From Epiperipatus broadwayi (Eukaryota; Onychophora; Udeonychophora; Euonychophora; Peripatidae), in the NCBI GenBank assembly GCA_028023455.1, contig JAQFVV010012476.1, positions 4,290,055 through 4,354,054 of the forward strand: DNA of 64,000 nt, written 5' to 3'. Shown here one piece after another: positions 10,898 to 21,950 of this stretch; position 1 is the first letter of the stretch, and every line of letters starts with the position of its first letter. A model generated the notes under the pieces. It was not told where the DNA came from. It was given only the letters and a program-made list of their open reading frames with translations, and searched no databases. The translations under genes were made by a program, and so were the position numbers.

Positions 10898-11040
10898 TAT
10901 ATATATATATATATATATATTGAAACAGTAAGATTTGAATCCAAATCTTATTTTCACCTCAGTTCTATCAATTCATCATCTCTCACCCATTATTATCATT
11001 TTACCTAAGTTCAAACCTCGGATATTGGACTGTGTGCAGA
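10898..11040. repeat. (AT)n tract followed by a GAAACAGTAAG short repeat (family F, copy 1)
   Basis: An AT microsatellite (about 10898-10920) runs into ATTGAAACAGTAAGATTTGA and, some 60 bp later, CATCTCTCACCCATT. The same order, (AT)n then ATTGAAACAGTAAG then TCTCTCAC, recurs at 19385-19450. AGTTCAAACCTCGG at 11008-11021 is B-box-like. Probably a small SINE-like family. Confidence 0.5.
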
Positions 11041-11434
11041 TATTATTATAAAATATATGTACATTTTCATTAAAAATATTGTATAGATGCACACACTCCG
11101 GTATAAGAGATGAGTTTTAAAAGCATATCACATTATTCAAAATAATCAATAAATTAATAAATGCCAATAATATAAAATAAAATATGTTTAAAGTTAAGAT
11201 TTATTTTAACTTAATATCCAAAAGTTATTCCTTTAAATAATATTTTAAAAAGAAAGTTAAAGCATTATAAATTGAGATGTAAATAGAAATTTTCTTGGGA
11301 CTTCTGCCAAAATTACATGTTATGATGGGAAGAAAAAAGAGATAGAACTAAAAAGTATTCCTAAAACTCGTCATTAAATAATTTTGTTAAAAGCATTTTA
11401 AATAAGTCATATGCAAAAAAAGTATAAAGTAAAA
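11041..11434. other. Intergenic A+T-rich sequence
   Basis: Nothing recognisable. Confidence 0.4.
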
Positions 11435-11565
11435 GTGGCCGGATTGAAATTGTGAGTTCACCATGTGCTTCTAATCTACCAAATTGAGGTAGAGAAAAAT
11501 GTGGCCGGATTGAAATTGTAATCTCCACATGTTCCACTAATGCATCTTTTACCTGAGGGAATATA
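11435..11565. repeat. Two-copy tandem repeat, period 66 bp
   Basis: GTGGCCGGATTGAAATTGT occurs exactly at 11435-11453 and again at 11501-11519. After each copy the sequence stays partly alike (ACCATGTGCTTCTAAT compared with CCACATGTTCCACTAAT). This is a local duplication in sequence that is otherwise not repetitive. Confidence 0.7.
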
Positions 11566-12948
11566 ATAACACCAATGAGAGATCTTTTGGTTTTATGATG
11601 CACCGTGTGATGTATCTGAAAGATAAAAAAGAAAGTTCTAAAAGATAAAGTTTTGTATCAGAAAAAAAAAGGAAAAGAGACAACAAAAGATAGAAGTTCT
11701 TCTCTTGTTCTGGTGCTGATCTGGGCTATGTGCTATTTTGTAAAAGAATATTTATTTTAGTGTAACGTGACAATGTGTGAGGAGTAGAGGACACTGCTTT
11801 AATCCTCCGACCTATGGCTATGGAAATGCTGAACTTCCCATTCGATCTAAGTGCCACAAACCAAAATAAGACTGCTGCTCATGTATTCAGAATGTGAATG
11901 CTTATTATAATAACTGAACTGATGCTATTAATGAATGAACCCTGGATTCTACAAACTGAGTGTACAAACTTTGAATAATCAAAGGTAAATGATGCCCAAG
12001 ATTAAAGACTTTCTTTAGAACTTTTAATTTAAATTTCTATTATATTGTTTCTGTAAATTTAAAATCTTACCCTCATCTCATAAATCTTAAATGAAATTCA
12101 GTTTAATATATTATGTAAATCTAATCAATCCTATACTTGTTTTATATATTTACTTGGGTATCCATTTATTCACTATTTGTTTATATTATATTTCATGCCT
12201 ACATGATTTTCAAGCTGATATTCTATCATAAATAAACTTATTAAGAATTGCTGTTCATTGGTGCACATTTCTATTTTGTAATATTCCCTTTTATTTTATA
12301 AACAGTCAGCTTGGAAATTATAAGTTTTATCATAATCTTGCTGCAAGATCCCATAAATTTTAGTATAACATGGTGGCCATCTTATCCATCACCCCATGTT
12401 GTGTTAAATTTTGTATTGGCTTGTAGTATAACAATCTAATTCATCCATGATATTATTACATATGGGGAAAATATTAATTCAGTTAGTCAGTGTGTGGGAT
12501 TGAAAATGAGTTCTCTATGTATAAAGCTTAATAAGGATTAAATGATTTAATTTGACTTGTGAGATGTGCCTATAGCTGCTAAATTTTTTTAAGCCATGGA
12601 AACAGAGTATGTGGGTCCTTCTTCTAAACTCACTCTTAGATATTGGGACATAAAGAAATGATCCCATGGTAGCTGACTTTGTCACATGGTTGGAAATGGA
12701 GAGGCAAAAATCTCACACCGATACTGCTCATGTGATTACTCTGAAGGATTTGCCCCAATGTTTGGCTGTCCTATGGTCTCTGGAGTTTCCAAATGCTTTC
12801 ACAATAGCGAAGCCCATTTTTCCTAAATACATGGCATCATTTACGCCTATCACAGCTCATTATATTTATAGACCTAAATATCTATGCTAAGAACTATTTC
12901 CATGCTTTGCACTTTGAGTGCTCTAGTAATGGACCCAATTTAATAAAT
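11566..12948. other. Intergenic sequence with a GC-richer patch
   Basis: Between about 12590 and 12895 base composition is more balanced than around it, and a 75-codon plus frame is open (12666-12890, starting MVADFVTWLEMERQKSH). I do not recognise a domain, the frame has no clear splice sites or neighbours, and I cannot say whether it is an exon, an old element fragment or chance. Elsewhere in this stretch nothing is seen. Confidence 0.35.
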
Positions 12949-12950
12949 TC

Positions 12951-12951
12951 T

Positions 12952-13014
<63 letters not shown>
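12951..13014. repeat. Compound microsatellite (CT)n(AT)n(GT)n
   Basis: Pure CT, then AT, then GT dinucleotide runs in direct succession. Confidence 0.9.
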
Positions 13015-13015
<1 letters not shown>

Positions 13016-13339
13016 ATTGTCGCTGGGTTGGCTAATTCACATGCTTTGATCTCATCTTATAATCTTGCATAAATTCCATATTGAGCTGTGAGGCGTGGGA
13101 TATAATTTATAATGATACCCAAGTGGCATGTAAAAGTAAAATGGAGGCTAATATAAAGCTATATAGAGTCTATTTACTTTCATACTATCCTCATGTAAAT
13201 GAACTTAGTAATGCGATTAAATATTTATTTCGGTTTATATCTGTCTGCTTGTCTGTTATTCTTAACATTATTACTTAAGGTATCTCATCTCGATCATGAT
13301 TAGGGCATCAAACCACATTAACCCATAGTGTTAATATAA

Positions 13340-13551
13340 TTCAGTAGGGTCTCTTGTATCTACCTGACCACTGGGCCTAGAAAGAGGTTTGCTATTGTTT
13401 TGATCGCTCCATTGTCCTGTAGTTGTTCATTGTGAAATAAACTAACTAGGTTAGTATCACAGGCCCTGAACCCACCCATGGTGCTGCTCTTTGAGCCTAG
13501 TGGTGAAATTCTGCAACATGTTAACAAGACATACGAGTTCTGATGGTTACA
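13340..13551 (+). repeat. Short interspersed repeat ending in TTACAATATA (family E, copy 1)
   Basis: It shares ordered blocks with 21719-21950 and the complement of 62671-62895: GTCTCTTG near the start, CTGACCAC, then GAATTCTGCA or a close variant, a TGTTAACAAG block, and the end GGTTACAATATAT. The three copies are divergent but collinear over about 220 bp. I do not recognise the family. It could be a SINE or a non-autonomous DNA element. Confidence 0.65.
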
Positions 13552-13796
13552 ATATATATTTCTTATAATACTTCTTTCATATACACTTCAATGCAAACAA
13601 ATTTTTTTAAAAAACTTCTTTATTTTCCTTACAGTTTCGACTGAGCTTATCAAACTTTCTCTGCTTTAAAAGTCTGATAAGCTCTGATGAAGACTACTGG
13701 ACAGTCAAACTATAAGAAAAATATTTTAAGAAGTTTTTTAAAGAAATTTCTTGCATTGAAGTGTATATAAAACAAGTATTATAAGAAATATATATA
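13552..13796. repeat. Long inverted repeat (hairpin element) abutting family E
   Basis: The left arm starts ATATATATTTCTTATAATAC (13552) and the right arm ends in its complement at 13796. Arms of roughly 110 bp remain similar inward, including CACTTCAATGCAAACAAATT paired with AATTTCTTGCATTGAAGTG, and GAGCTTATCAAACTTT paired with AAAGTCTGATAAGCTC at the centre. The right arm includes GCTCTGATGAAGACTACTGG, which also occurs in variant form at 53691. It begins exactly where the TA end of family E copy 1 finishes. Confidence 0.7.
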
Positions 13797-14660
13797 TGAA
13801 GAAAGAAATATGACTGCTGAATATTAAAATTTGTATATTTTAATGTTTTTTTTGTTATTGTTGGTTTATTTACATTATTGTTTTCTTGTTTAGATTTTAC
13901 TTTGGATAATGTATAATTGAAATCGTGTAGTTAGATACTGCATAATTGTCAGTTCCACTGCATTGAAGTTTAAATAAATGTCATTAAAATAGCAACAGTA
14001 AACAATTAGAAGGTATATATGTTTATTTAAATGGTAAAAAAAATGATTCTACTTTCAAATAGATTACCTTTGCTTATCATAATGAAGTTTAAGTATCCCC
14101 TTAAATAATGCATAAAAAGAATATGTTTTATCATCTACTGTTTTTTTTTAAATTTTGTTTCAGGTTTGTCTTTGTTATAATGTTTAAATAAGTTTCGCTC
14201 TTCTATTTTGTATTTTTTATTCTCGAATTGAATTCAATAAATGAAATTGGTCTAAAAACAAAATATTAATTTTGCAAATAATCAAAAATAACTAATAAAC
14301 ATAAGTGACTTATGTAAAAAGAAAAAAAAAGCTGTAGTGTATAAAAATGTCTTGAAATTATAATGATTATTCCAATATTTAATATTTTTCATATATAGCC
14401 ACCTACAATATAACTACCTAAAACATACCTTTGAATAATCAAACTCTTTTTAAATAATTAAAATTGAATATATAGTTCTAAAAAAAAAATCGACATATTG
14501 GAAAAACAGTTTTGATAACTTTTGATGGGAGACAATTTTATTCTCTGACATCATCAAAATTTTACGTGAATAATGTGCTTTAAAAGTTACAAAAAAAAAA
14601 ACAATAAATCAAAATATAAGTGACACCTAGGTATTTAGGAATGAAAATTTAACAATATTC
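13797..14660. other. Intergenic A+T-rich sequence
   Basis: Very A+T-rich with many A and T runs. No feature supported. Confidence 0.4.
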
Positions 14661-14683
14661 TCAAAAATAAATAATAAAAAGAG

Positions 14684-16176
14684 GTACTGTTCTATTAGCA
14701 TGTTGAAACCGCTTGATGGCATTGATTTCATCCAAATGCAAATAAATATTAGTGGGCTACAGTCAAAGCAAATAGCCACAACTTTTTTTTTATTATAACT
14801 AATGGTTTACTTTGTCTTGCACAGTTTATGTGAGTGCACACAATACTATCTTTTAGCAATGTTAACACTTCACTACTATACCATTGCAGAGTGGGTGGAT
14901 TTAAAGTTTGCAGAACTATTGCAATCTGCATTCAAATGTAATTATGGTACAACTTATCTAACTTAGTATTAAAAAGTAATAATTATAAACCCATTACCTT
15001 GCTTCCAAACCCAACATGTAAGGTGAAAATAATTACAAAAGATTATGGGATACCACAATTTTACTGTTCTCCCAGAAAAAGTCACGGTTCACGAAAACAC
15101 GTACGAGAATTAAAATGTCTGACTGTCAAATTTCTCATAGTTATAACCAGAGACAAAAAGAAATTGTAAAAAAGAATACATTTCTTAATCTTAAAAAAAA
15201 AACAATGCAGTTGGAAACCTATTATTAATCGTTATTAATAGGTATACCATTAATGTTATCCACCATATCTTAGTCACATATTCTTTCAAAGATAGTTACT
15301 GGAATAAATAAAGATTAATTTTCCTTTTCAAAAATGACTTTAAAAAAAAAGAATCATATACAGTTCAGTAAGTAAAGCATTCTCATTTTTTCCACTGTGG
15401 TGCAGTTAGTTATCTGTCAAGCAATGATAGTAGACTTTTTAAAGTTTGCAGGGAGAGGGGATTTTCCCAGCACAAACCACTGATGTACATGGGGAATTCT
15501 ACTACAATAGAATATATGCAATAACGTCTGTTAATTGATGTTTTAATTCTTGTGGATCTGAAAAGCATACCCCCCTCTACATTGCAAGACTAAGATGAAA
15601 TTTATAGGCACTTGTTAAAGGTTTAAATTTATCATCGTAAAATTGTTATTGAATAAACTTGACAGTAATTTATTAAAGAAATCAATCAATGAATTATGTT
15701 AACCCGTAAGATAAAATGTCTGAGTGTAAAAAAATTTTCATAGTTATATCCAGTAACAAAAAGAATTGTAAAAAGAATTACAGTAATTTATTAAATATTA
15801 ATACTTGTTAAGCGCAATGTCAGCATGTAATATTTATATAAGGCTATAACCTTAGTACATGCACCTTGTGTGCTTAATTTTATTACAAGAGAAACCTCTA
15901 CTTATCTTCATAAAGTCAAATCTTGTGTTAAGATTTGTAGAGGTCTCTCTTGTAATAAAATTAAGCACACAAAGTGCATGTAATAAGGTTATAGCTTCAT
16001 ATAAATAGTAATTTTTAAAAAAAAAGGAAATTAAATATGTTGACCTGTATGATTATTCTTATTATTATTATTTCACAATTAACATGGTGGGCCCAGTAAC
16101 ATTATAGTTATGTATGATTTTATAGAAACAATGCCATCAAATTGTTTCAACATGCTAATAGAACAATACCTAAATA
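14684..16176. mobile_element. Possible 1.5-kb element with long terminal inverted repeats
   Basis: The left end (14684-14735) contains TGTTCTATTAGCATGTTGAA followed by TTGATGGCATTG. The complement of 16127-16176 contains the same blocks in the same order. Similarity continues inward at low level (AGTGGGCTAC compared with ACTGGGCCCAC). Inside there is a direct repeat (15111-15178 and 15713-15780, both with ATGTCTGA and CATAGTTATA then AGAATTGTAA-like text) and a separate hairpin at 15831-16007. No transposase is readable. It could be a non-autonomous DNA transposon or two independent inverted repeat copies. Confidence 0.5.
15831..16007. repeat. Near-perfect long hairpin, about 70-bp arms
   Basis: 15831-15900 and 15938-16007 are complementary almost throughout; for instance TTAATTTTATTACAAGAG on the left pairs with CTCTTGTAATAAAATTAA on the right. 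The 37-base loop holds a second small hairpin (CAAATCTT with AAGATTTG). The low divergence of the arms suggests a fairly young element. A related single-arm sequence is at 36270-36350. Confidence 0.8.
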
Positions 16177-16874
16177 GATTAATAGATTTTGTATAAAATT
16201 AATATTTATGTGTATTGACTGGTTATGTATTTAATAATAAAGATATATATATATATATTAAAACCGATCAGATTATCATTATTAATCATCACAGCAATTA
16301 TAAAAGTTAGGAATAATAAGAAAATGCAAAACACACTTGGGTTAAACTTCCTGGTTAAGAAAAAAGAGAAATTGTGTCTACACTAAAACTCTTTTACTTT
16401 GGCATGCAATTTTTCTAGACATTGAACACATTTGCAATGTTGTCATAAGTAGTGCTTTTAATTCTTTTACCAATTTTTTATTTTATCCAAAATTTTGGCA
16501 TTCAGCACTTAATTAAGTCAAAGTATAAGATTAATTTATTCATTGTTTTTTTTTTTTTATTAAGGAAAATACACGTACATTTGTTTGGATTTGTTACACA
16601 TATTATACCAATCATTAGTAAATAATTTTCCAAATTAGAAAATATACCCGTTTGATACATTAGTTATTATTATGACAAATTAATTTCATGTTCAGAGCAA
16701 GAGCTCATCGTCAAACTTAGTCTATTAATTATTGTGTACTAGTTTTATATCAGAACAACTGGCTCTTCATTTAGTGACTTAGCCAGTGATCATTGTGCAG
16801 TCCATATTTTGATTGGCAGTGATCCTTAGTCATTCTTCATGTAACTGAACCATTTTTTAATCTTGAATGAATTT
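16177..16874. other. Intergenic A+T-rich sequence
   Basis: It contains a short AT microsatellite at about 16243-16258. No gene seen. Confidence 0.4.
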
Positions 16875-17150
16875 TTAATTAGCATGCCTGAGAATAGGCT
16901 TTTCATCCAGTGGCCTAAGTTGCACCCAAGTGTCCCCGAAGAGCTTTTCCAGCGTTAATAAGCGATCCCTAAAAACAGTCCTTCGAATAAATTTTTTACA
17001 CACCTCCCATGGTTTTTTACTTCCTTGTTTAAAAACAAAATATTTCATCATTAACCACATGGCTTGAAGCAGGAACATTTCCATTCTAATTGCAGCAAAG
17101 ACACCACTCTTTATAGCATCCCTGATTCTTAGAATTTTCATGTTAGCTGG
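16875..17150 (-). pseudogene. LINE ORF2 extreme C-terminus (same group as 28990)
   Basis: The 88-residue frame begins MKILRIRDAIKSGVFAAIRM. It aligns without a gap with the segment after the zf-RVT motif in the 28990-29419 fragment: IKSGVFAAIRMEMFLL against LKLGSFAVIRLSIFLS, and, near the end, GDTWVQLRPL against IWTHELRLL. No catalytic part survives. The frame ends with a proper stop, which may be the natural end of ORF2. The similarity is only to another fragment in this window, so the naming depends on the zf-RVT identification there. Confidence 0.55.
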
Positions 17151-17770
17151 CAGTATTCTGGTTTGTTGATCTCTAATTCATTAATTTAATAATTATGATT
17201 GCATCATTGATAAAATAAATTTTATTATCCATTAGCAAGAATGATATTTTATTTTTAAATCAAAATTCATTTCTGTAGTAACAAGTTTATATAAAGTATA
17301 TTTGACTTTAAAAATACTACAATTTAAAATATGTTTTTTTTTTTTAATAATTGAGAGTGAGATCAAATTCATTTTCTTGAGACTTACAAATATTCTTTCA
17401 TGTAGTGAAAAAATCAATTATTTTTATAACATCCCAAGAAAAAAATATGTCACAATATGTTTAAATTTAGAAATACAATTCTTCCTAAATATATCAGTTA
17501 TTAATCATTAATATTGAATTGACAAAATTCCAGTGATTAGTTAATAATGAGACAGCAATTCCACCAGTCAATTTGTCCATTTTGTGGTAGCAGTTGACTA
17601 TAACAAATGAGATTTCTTAAAATAAAATTTTATGAATTATATCAATGGTTATTTTGTTATGGTCTATCTTTCATCAGGTTGATAAATAACAAAATGGATA
17701 TTTTAAAATTTAGTGTTAAAGGAGATCTTGCAAGCAATGAAAATTTTTATAGACTGCCTGATTTTCTCAC
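17151..17770. other. Intergenic A+T-rich sequence
   Basis: Several short open frames overlap on both strands here but have low-complexity, lysine- and isoleucine-rich content. Nothing supported. Confidence 0.4.
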
Positions 17771-17774
17771 AATA

Positions 17775-17934
17775 CAGGCAAAACTCTCCATACAGTACTG
17801 CCACCAGCCAGAAACTAGTCTGGGGATATTGAATGAGTAGGCACTAGATAGGGATTTTATGCACAAGCCTTCTGGCATCCATTGATTACTCTGTTTGGCA
17901 CAGGGTGGCAGTACTGTATAGAGAGTTTTGCCTT
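17775..17934. mobile_element. MITE-like element, GGCAAAACTC family, copy 1
   Basis: About 160 bp with terminal inverted repeats: CAGGCAAAACTCTCCATACA followed by GTACTGCCACC on the left, and GGTGGCAGTACTGTATAGAG followed by AGTTTTGCC on the right. The inner part (AGGCACTAGATAGGGATTTT, then ATGCACAAGCCTT) recurs at 45918-45950 and in variant form at 59135-59170. No coding capacity. I do not recognise the superfamily and see no clear target duplication. Confidence 0.7.
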
Positions 17935-18113
17935 TGTATACCTCTTTTATACTAATGACCACATAAGTGATTTAATATTTCTATTAGACAATGGGGTTTC
18001 TTCCATTGTCAATGAAATATTGGTAGAGGTTGCTTTAGTTTCTCATACTCAGAACATTAAAGTTAAGATATTTATAACAAAAGTGGTTAAGACTATCATT
18101 TCTAGATTTTAAG

Positions 18114-18181
18114 ACTAAACAACTTCACAATATTTTAAAAAAATAATTGAATCATAAAAAAATATTGTGAAGTTGTTTAGT
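18114..18181. repeat. Perfect 23-bp hairpin with 22-base loop
   Basis: 18114-18136 (starting ACTAAACAACTTCACAATAT) is exactly complementary to 18159-18181. The size resembles a pre-miRNA stem or a very small foldback remnant. No other copy was noticed in the window. Confidence 0.7.
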
Positions 18182-18717
18182 GATATTTATTCTAACATTT
18201 TAAATTGACTTTTAATAAATAATTTATTACTTAAATATTTGTTGCAATAATCTAAATCAAACTTTGTTAAATAAAATTTTAATTATTAAAATACGAAATC
18301 TTCCAAGCACACACACTTTCACACAACATACATACAATTAAAATGTAATGTTATATTTTATAGTCCTATTCTATTTTTATCTTTGAATTACAATTTTTTT
18401 ATGTGTGTACTACTTCTTTTACCTGATATAATTGGCAACTTTATTTCTTAATAAAAATAGCAATGAAAAATGTACATATTTTTTTCATACAAAATTTAGA
18501 ATTCTAATGTAAAAATAAGCTTATAAATCTATTCAAAAATACATTATAATTATTATATTTCTTATAAACATTAATACGAGAGACTATTTGAATATAATAA
18601 TGACTATATTTTATATTCTACACATTTTTTAACTATAAAAACTAACTTAATGAAATAAATCAAAGCCAATAAAATTTTTATTATTTCAAAATTTAAAATT
18701 ATAGTGTAGCAGTAATG
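18182..18717. other. Intergenic A+T-rich sequence
   Basis: No feature seen. Confidence 0.4.
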
Positions 18718-18718
18718 T

Positions 18719-18738
18719 TACAATATATATATATTGTA
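18719..18738. repeat. 20-bp perfect palindrome of TA-tract ends
   Basis: TACAATATATATATATTGTA reads the same on both strands and is followed by CCGGTCCGAAG. It looks like two TTACAATATA ends of the family E type placed back to back. Confidence 0.6.
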
Positions 18739-19384
18739 CCGGTCCGAAGTTTACACCCTGGTCTTATATACTTTTGACCTACATATGCACTGAGCATGAA
18801 GGACGTATGTTGCAAAATGGAAAATCGATAATAATTCCCAGAAAATATTGTTGGTTAAATATGAAGAAAATATCTCAAAAGAATTATTAGAGGAAGTAGA
18901 TTCAACCCAAAATTAGGTCAATCAAAACCTTTCCTGTTAAATTATCCCACAATCATCTGATTACTTAAATGTGGATCACTTTTGGACTTTGCACACCTTT
19001 AAAAGCACTGAAATATTTTAATTCAGCCTCTTGCGCCACCCCCGATCAAGAAATTTATTGTTTATTCTCCTTTTTCTTTCCTGAGACAGTGTACAAATAT
19101 GAATGATCACTGTCATATTACTTAATAAATTAATAAGTTCGGACATAAATAATGAAATAATCTAACTCCCCGATAAGTTATCCCTGTCTAACTCATTATA
19201 TGACTTATTTATTTCTATCTCAGGTTAATAAGTGGGTCAATATTTTGATTAACATAATCATAGTTATATGCTAATCAATAAATAATTTATCAAACTAAGT
19301 AAGTGAAATGGAAAATGATTTAAATATGAAATCTACTATTTATTAGTCCCTTTTTTGTTTTATACCCCTCCACCAATTACATAT
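18739..19384. other. Intergenic sequence, mixed composition
   Basis: The first 300 bases are a little less A+T-rich and follow the TA palindrome, so they may be another short interspersed repeat. No related copy or coding content was recognised. Confidence 0.35.
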
Positions 19385-19500
19385 AATATATATATATATT
19401 GAAACAGTAAGTTTCACCTTTTTCTGTCGTCTCTCACTGACCGGTCTATCCCGCCCAAATTTAAACTTTTTGATATCGAATTGTGTGTGTAACAATATTA
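19385..19500. repeat. (AT)n plus GAAACAGTAAG repeat (family F, copy 2)
   Basis: A short AT microsatellite is followed by ATTGAAACAGTAAGTTTCAC and, further on, CGTCTCTCACTGACC. It matches the block order of 10898-11040. The spacer between blocks is shorter here. Confidence 0.45.
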
Positions 19501-20870
19501 AAAATGTATAAATATATGTAGAATTCAGCATAAACATGCACACATTTCGATCTCAAATTAAAGGCAATAAATAGAGATAAAATAATATAATTTAGATTTC
19601 TTTTAGTTATATAAAAATGTATAATTTTAATCATTTATTTTGCATTATAAAGTTCGTATTTATTGCTTTGTTTAAATTTCGTTTAATAATAATTCTAAAA
19701 ATATCTGATGTAATATTTAATTAAAAGTTAAAATAATCTTATGTTCCCTTTTTGTTTTTGAAATTTAAAAGCATCGGTCAGTGATAGATAATAAATTAAT
19801 TAAAGAAAAATTCCCCAAAATTAATTAGTAAATGTAAAATGTAAACAATAGAATGGCAGCTTTCTTTAATTAAAAACCAACTAAATGCATTGATTATCCT
19901 CAGGGCAGATTAAGTAGAACCTAAAAATATCTTAACAAAAATGTGAAAGATCAAGATAAAAAAAGAGGCCATCTTAGACTTGCTGGAGACATTCACTTAA
20001 ACTTTAGCTTTGCTCTCGATCACTGAGAGTCTCCAAAAATAATAAAAATAATTTGTTCCTGCCAAGGTATGACCGAGTAAAGCACCTAGATTATTCTCCA
20101 TCGGGAGGTGGCCTATCGGATGCTGAACTTTCATTGCCCGTCATAAATTCACCATGAAGATCTGCTGCCTGAAATGAATGAGAAAGCTGCTGCTGCCATG
20201 AAATTAAATGAATATCTAAATACAAGAAAGACTTGCCACTCGTGAACTTTTTGCTGCTAAACTCATGGAATCAGAAAACTTCTTATAAAACAGGTACCTG
20301 TCTGTGTTCAAACTCTAGAGTACTCTAATAATATGCTATAGCTCTTCTTCATACTACTTATCTAAATTATAAAATGTAAAACTACCATTTGTATAACTAA
20401 AATTGAATAATTAATTTAATATGTAAATTTCTTTACTAATCTAACTTACCTCATTCTATCTTGGGTGCGTATTTTTAAAATCTACATTTTATCTGTATTT
20501 ATTATCTAATTATTGCATGCTCACAATTGTCTCTATTTTCAAGTTTAAATCTATGATCGTTTGAAACAGTGAATGCGTGTCACATTTTCATTAATATGTA
20601 TTTTCCTAAATAACTTAACTGCCATATAAATCGACACGCATTCAATGGCATCATTTATTGTAATGCAGGGTTCTAGTACTTCGCAAATGGCTGACATGTT
20701 AGTTACAATAATTCCCAATTTATATCTGTTTTGTATTTATTAAATCATTAATGAATAATTCCATCAAATTACATTTCTTTGAGAGTCGCCAATGTTCTTT
20801 AGTAAATGTTGATAATGTAGGGCCTAGTTAGAAATCTATTTTAAATCTCATCATAATCGTTTATACAGTA
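19501..20870. other. Intergenic sequence
   Basis: Mostly A+T-rich. TGAATGCGTGTC near 20572 and GACACGCATTCA near 20632 are a 12-bp perfect inverted pair about 60 bases apart. The stretch at 20040-20290 is less A+T-rich but has no readable domain. Confidence 0.35.
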
Positions 20871-21294
20871 TACATGCGCTATGTTTTAGAGACGCGATGA
20901 CTCATTCTGCCGTGAAATTTCCGGATTCTTCAGGGTTGAAATTAACCCCAGTCATCCTACACAAGCGGGCATTATGGGTGCTCCCGTAGGACTTGACAAT
21001 GTCATGCAGCCAGCAGGCAAAACTGCGACACAAACCGCTTGTCCCTGGTTATGCTTATGTGACCCCTTACTTCGTCGGGCCGATGGCAGAGACCAGTCCG
21101 ACAGTTTTATAAACTCATTCGCGGCATTGCAGTTTCAATATACTGCCATTCCATATCACCTTTCTAAAGCGTACCACGTGTTCCTTTGCTCAATTCTATT
21201 ATTCTATATATCACTCCGCCTCTGCATTATCTTCGTAATTCACTCTCAAATAAATGTTGCCCTTAGTCATAAAATAAATAGTTTAATTAAATAA
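20871..21294 (+). other. GC-richer patch with a 106-codon open frame of unknown nature
   Basis: From about 20880 to 21180 the sequence has many CpG dinucleotides and balanced composition, unlike everything around it. A plus-strand frame at 20974-21294 starts MGAPVGLDNVMQPAGKT and has several cysteines and arginines (LCLCDPLLRRADGRDQSDS), then degenerates into hydrophobic A+T-rich text. The minus strand is also open across the GC-rich part. I recognise no domain. It may be a recent element insertion, a processed fragment or a small exon, and the frame alone is weak evidence for a gene. Confidence 0.3.
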
Positions 21295-21718
21295 ATATAT
21301 GTCCACCACTACTCTTAGATCTTACTTTAGACTCTTGCATTGCAAAGGTAAAAATTCCCCAAGGCATGCATTAGAAATACTCACTCGAGAATTTTAGGTA
21401 GCTAGATTATGCTTTCAAATAAATGTATTCCTTTTGTAAACATTACAGTATCGGAAATACCGCTACTGAAATCCTCAATATAAAATAATGTCTAAATAAA
21501 TAAATGTACTCTTTAAAATATAATCATGTCGCAAATTCCGCTACTGAAGCTTTCAATCCCTAAAATATTATTAGTAAATGTTTTATTAAAATGTATTAAT
21601 AAATAATTTCAAACTATATGTCTGCAGTTACGTTTCATTTATTCGATACCCATTCTATATAATATTTCCTCGATTATGTAAATATGAATGTTTAATTAAT
21701 ATTAGTTTGATTATTGGC
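21295..21718. other. Intergenic A+T-rich sequence
   Basis: Two loosely similar lines (CATTACAGTATCGGAAATAC at 21440 and ATCATGTCGCAAATTCCGCT at 21523, each followed by a TACTGAA block) hint at an old local duplication. No gene. Confidence 0.4.
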
Positions 21719-21950
21719 TAACTCGAGAATAAAATCATGAATCTCTTGCATATCCCTGACCACCGTGCCTAAGGAAATATTTACTAATGTCGCATCAGAT
21801 GCGTTGTTTCGTGGATTGTATTGTGGAACCGATAAACTATGTTCGAACTCAGTACCACGGGTGGCTTCGCTACTCGATGGTGCTGCTGTTCTGTATGGTG
21901 GTCGAATTCTGCACTATGTTTACGAGTCACACGTTTTCTGACCGTTACAA
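21719..21950 (+). repeat. Short interspersed repeat, family E, copy 2
   Basis: It is collinear with 13340-13551 and the complement of 62671-62895. Blocks in order are AATCTCTTGCATATCCCTGA, CCACCGTGCC, CATCAGATGCGTTGT, TATGTTCGAACTC, GAATTCTGCACTATGTTTAC, and the end GACCGTTACAATATATATAT. This copy looks the best preserved. An open frame across it (21787-22026) is a by-product of the repeat. Confidence 0.7.

Noticed and set aside
10404-11008. Plus-strand hydrophobic frames suggesting membrane proteins
   Set aside because: T-rich antisense of an A-rich LINE ORF1 region; strings of F, L, S and I are expected from composition.
12666-12890. 75-codon frame in a balanced-composition patch
   Set aside because: No domain, no splice context, and length well within chance; left as an unassigned patch.
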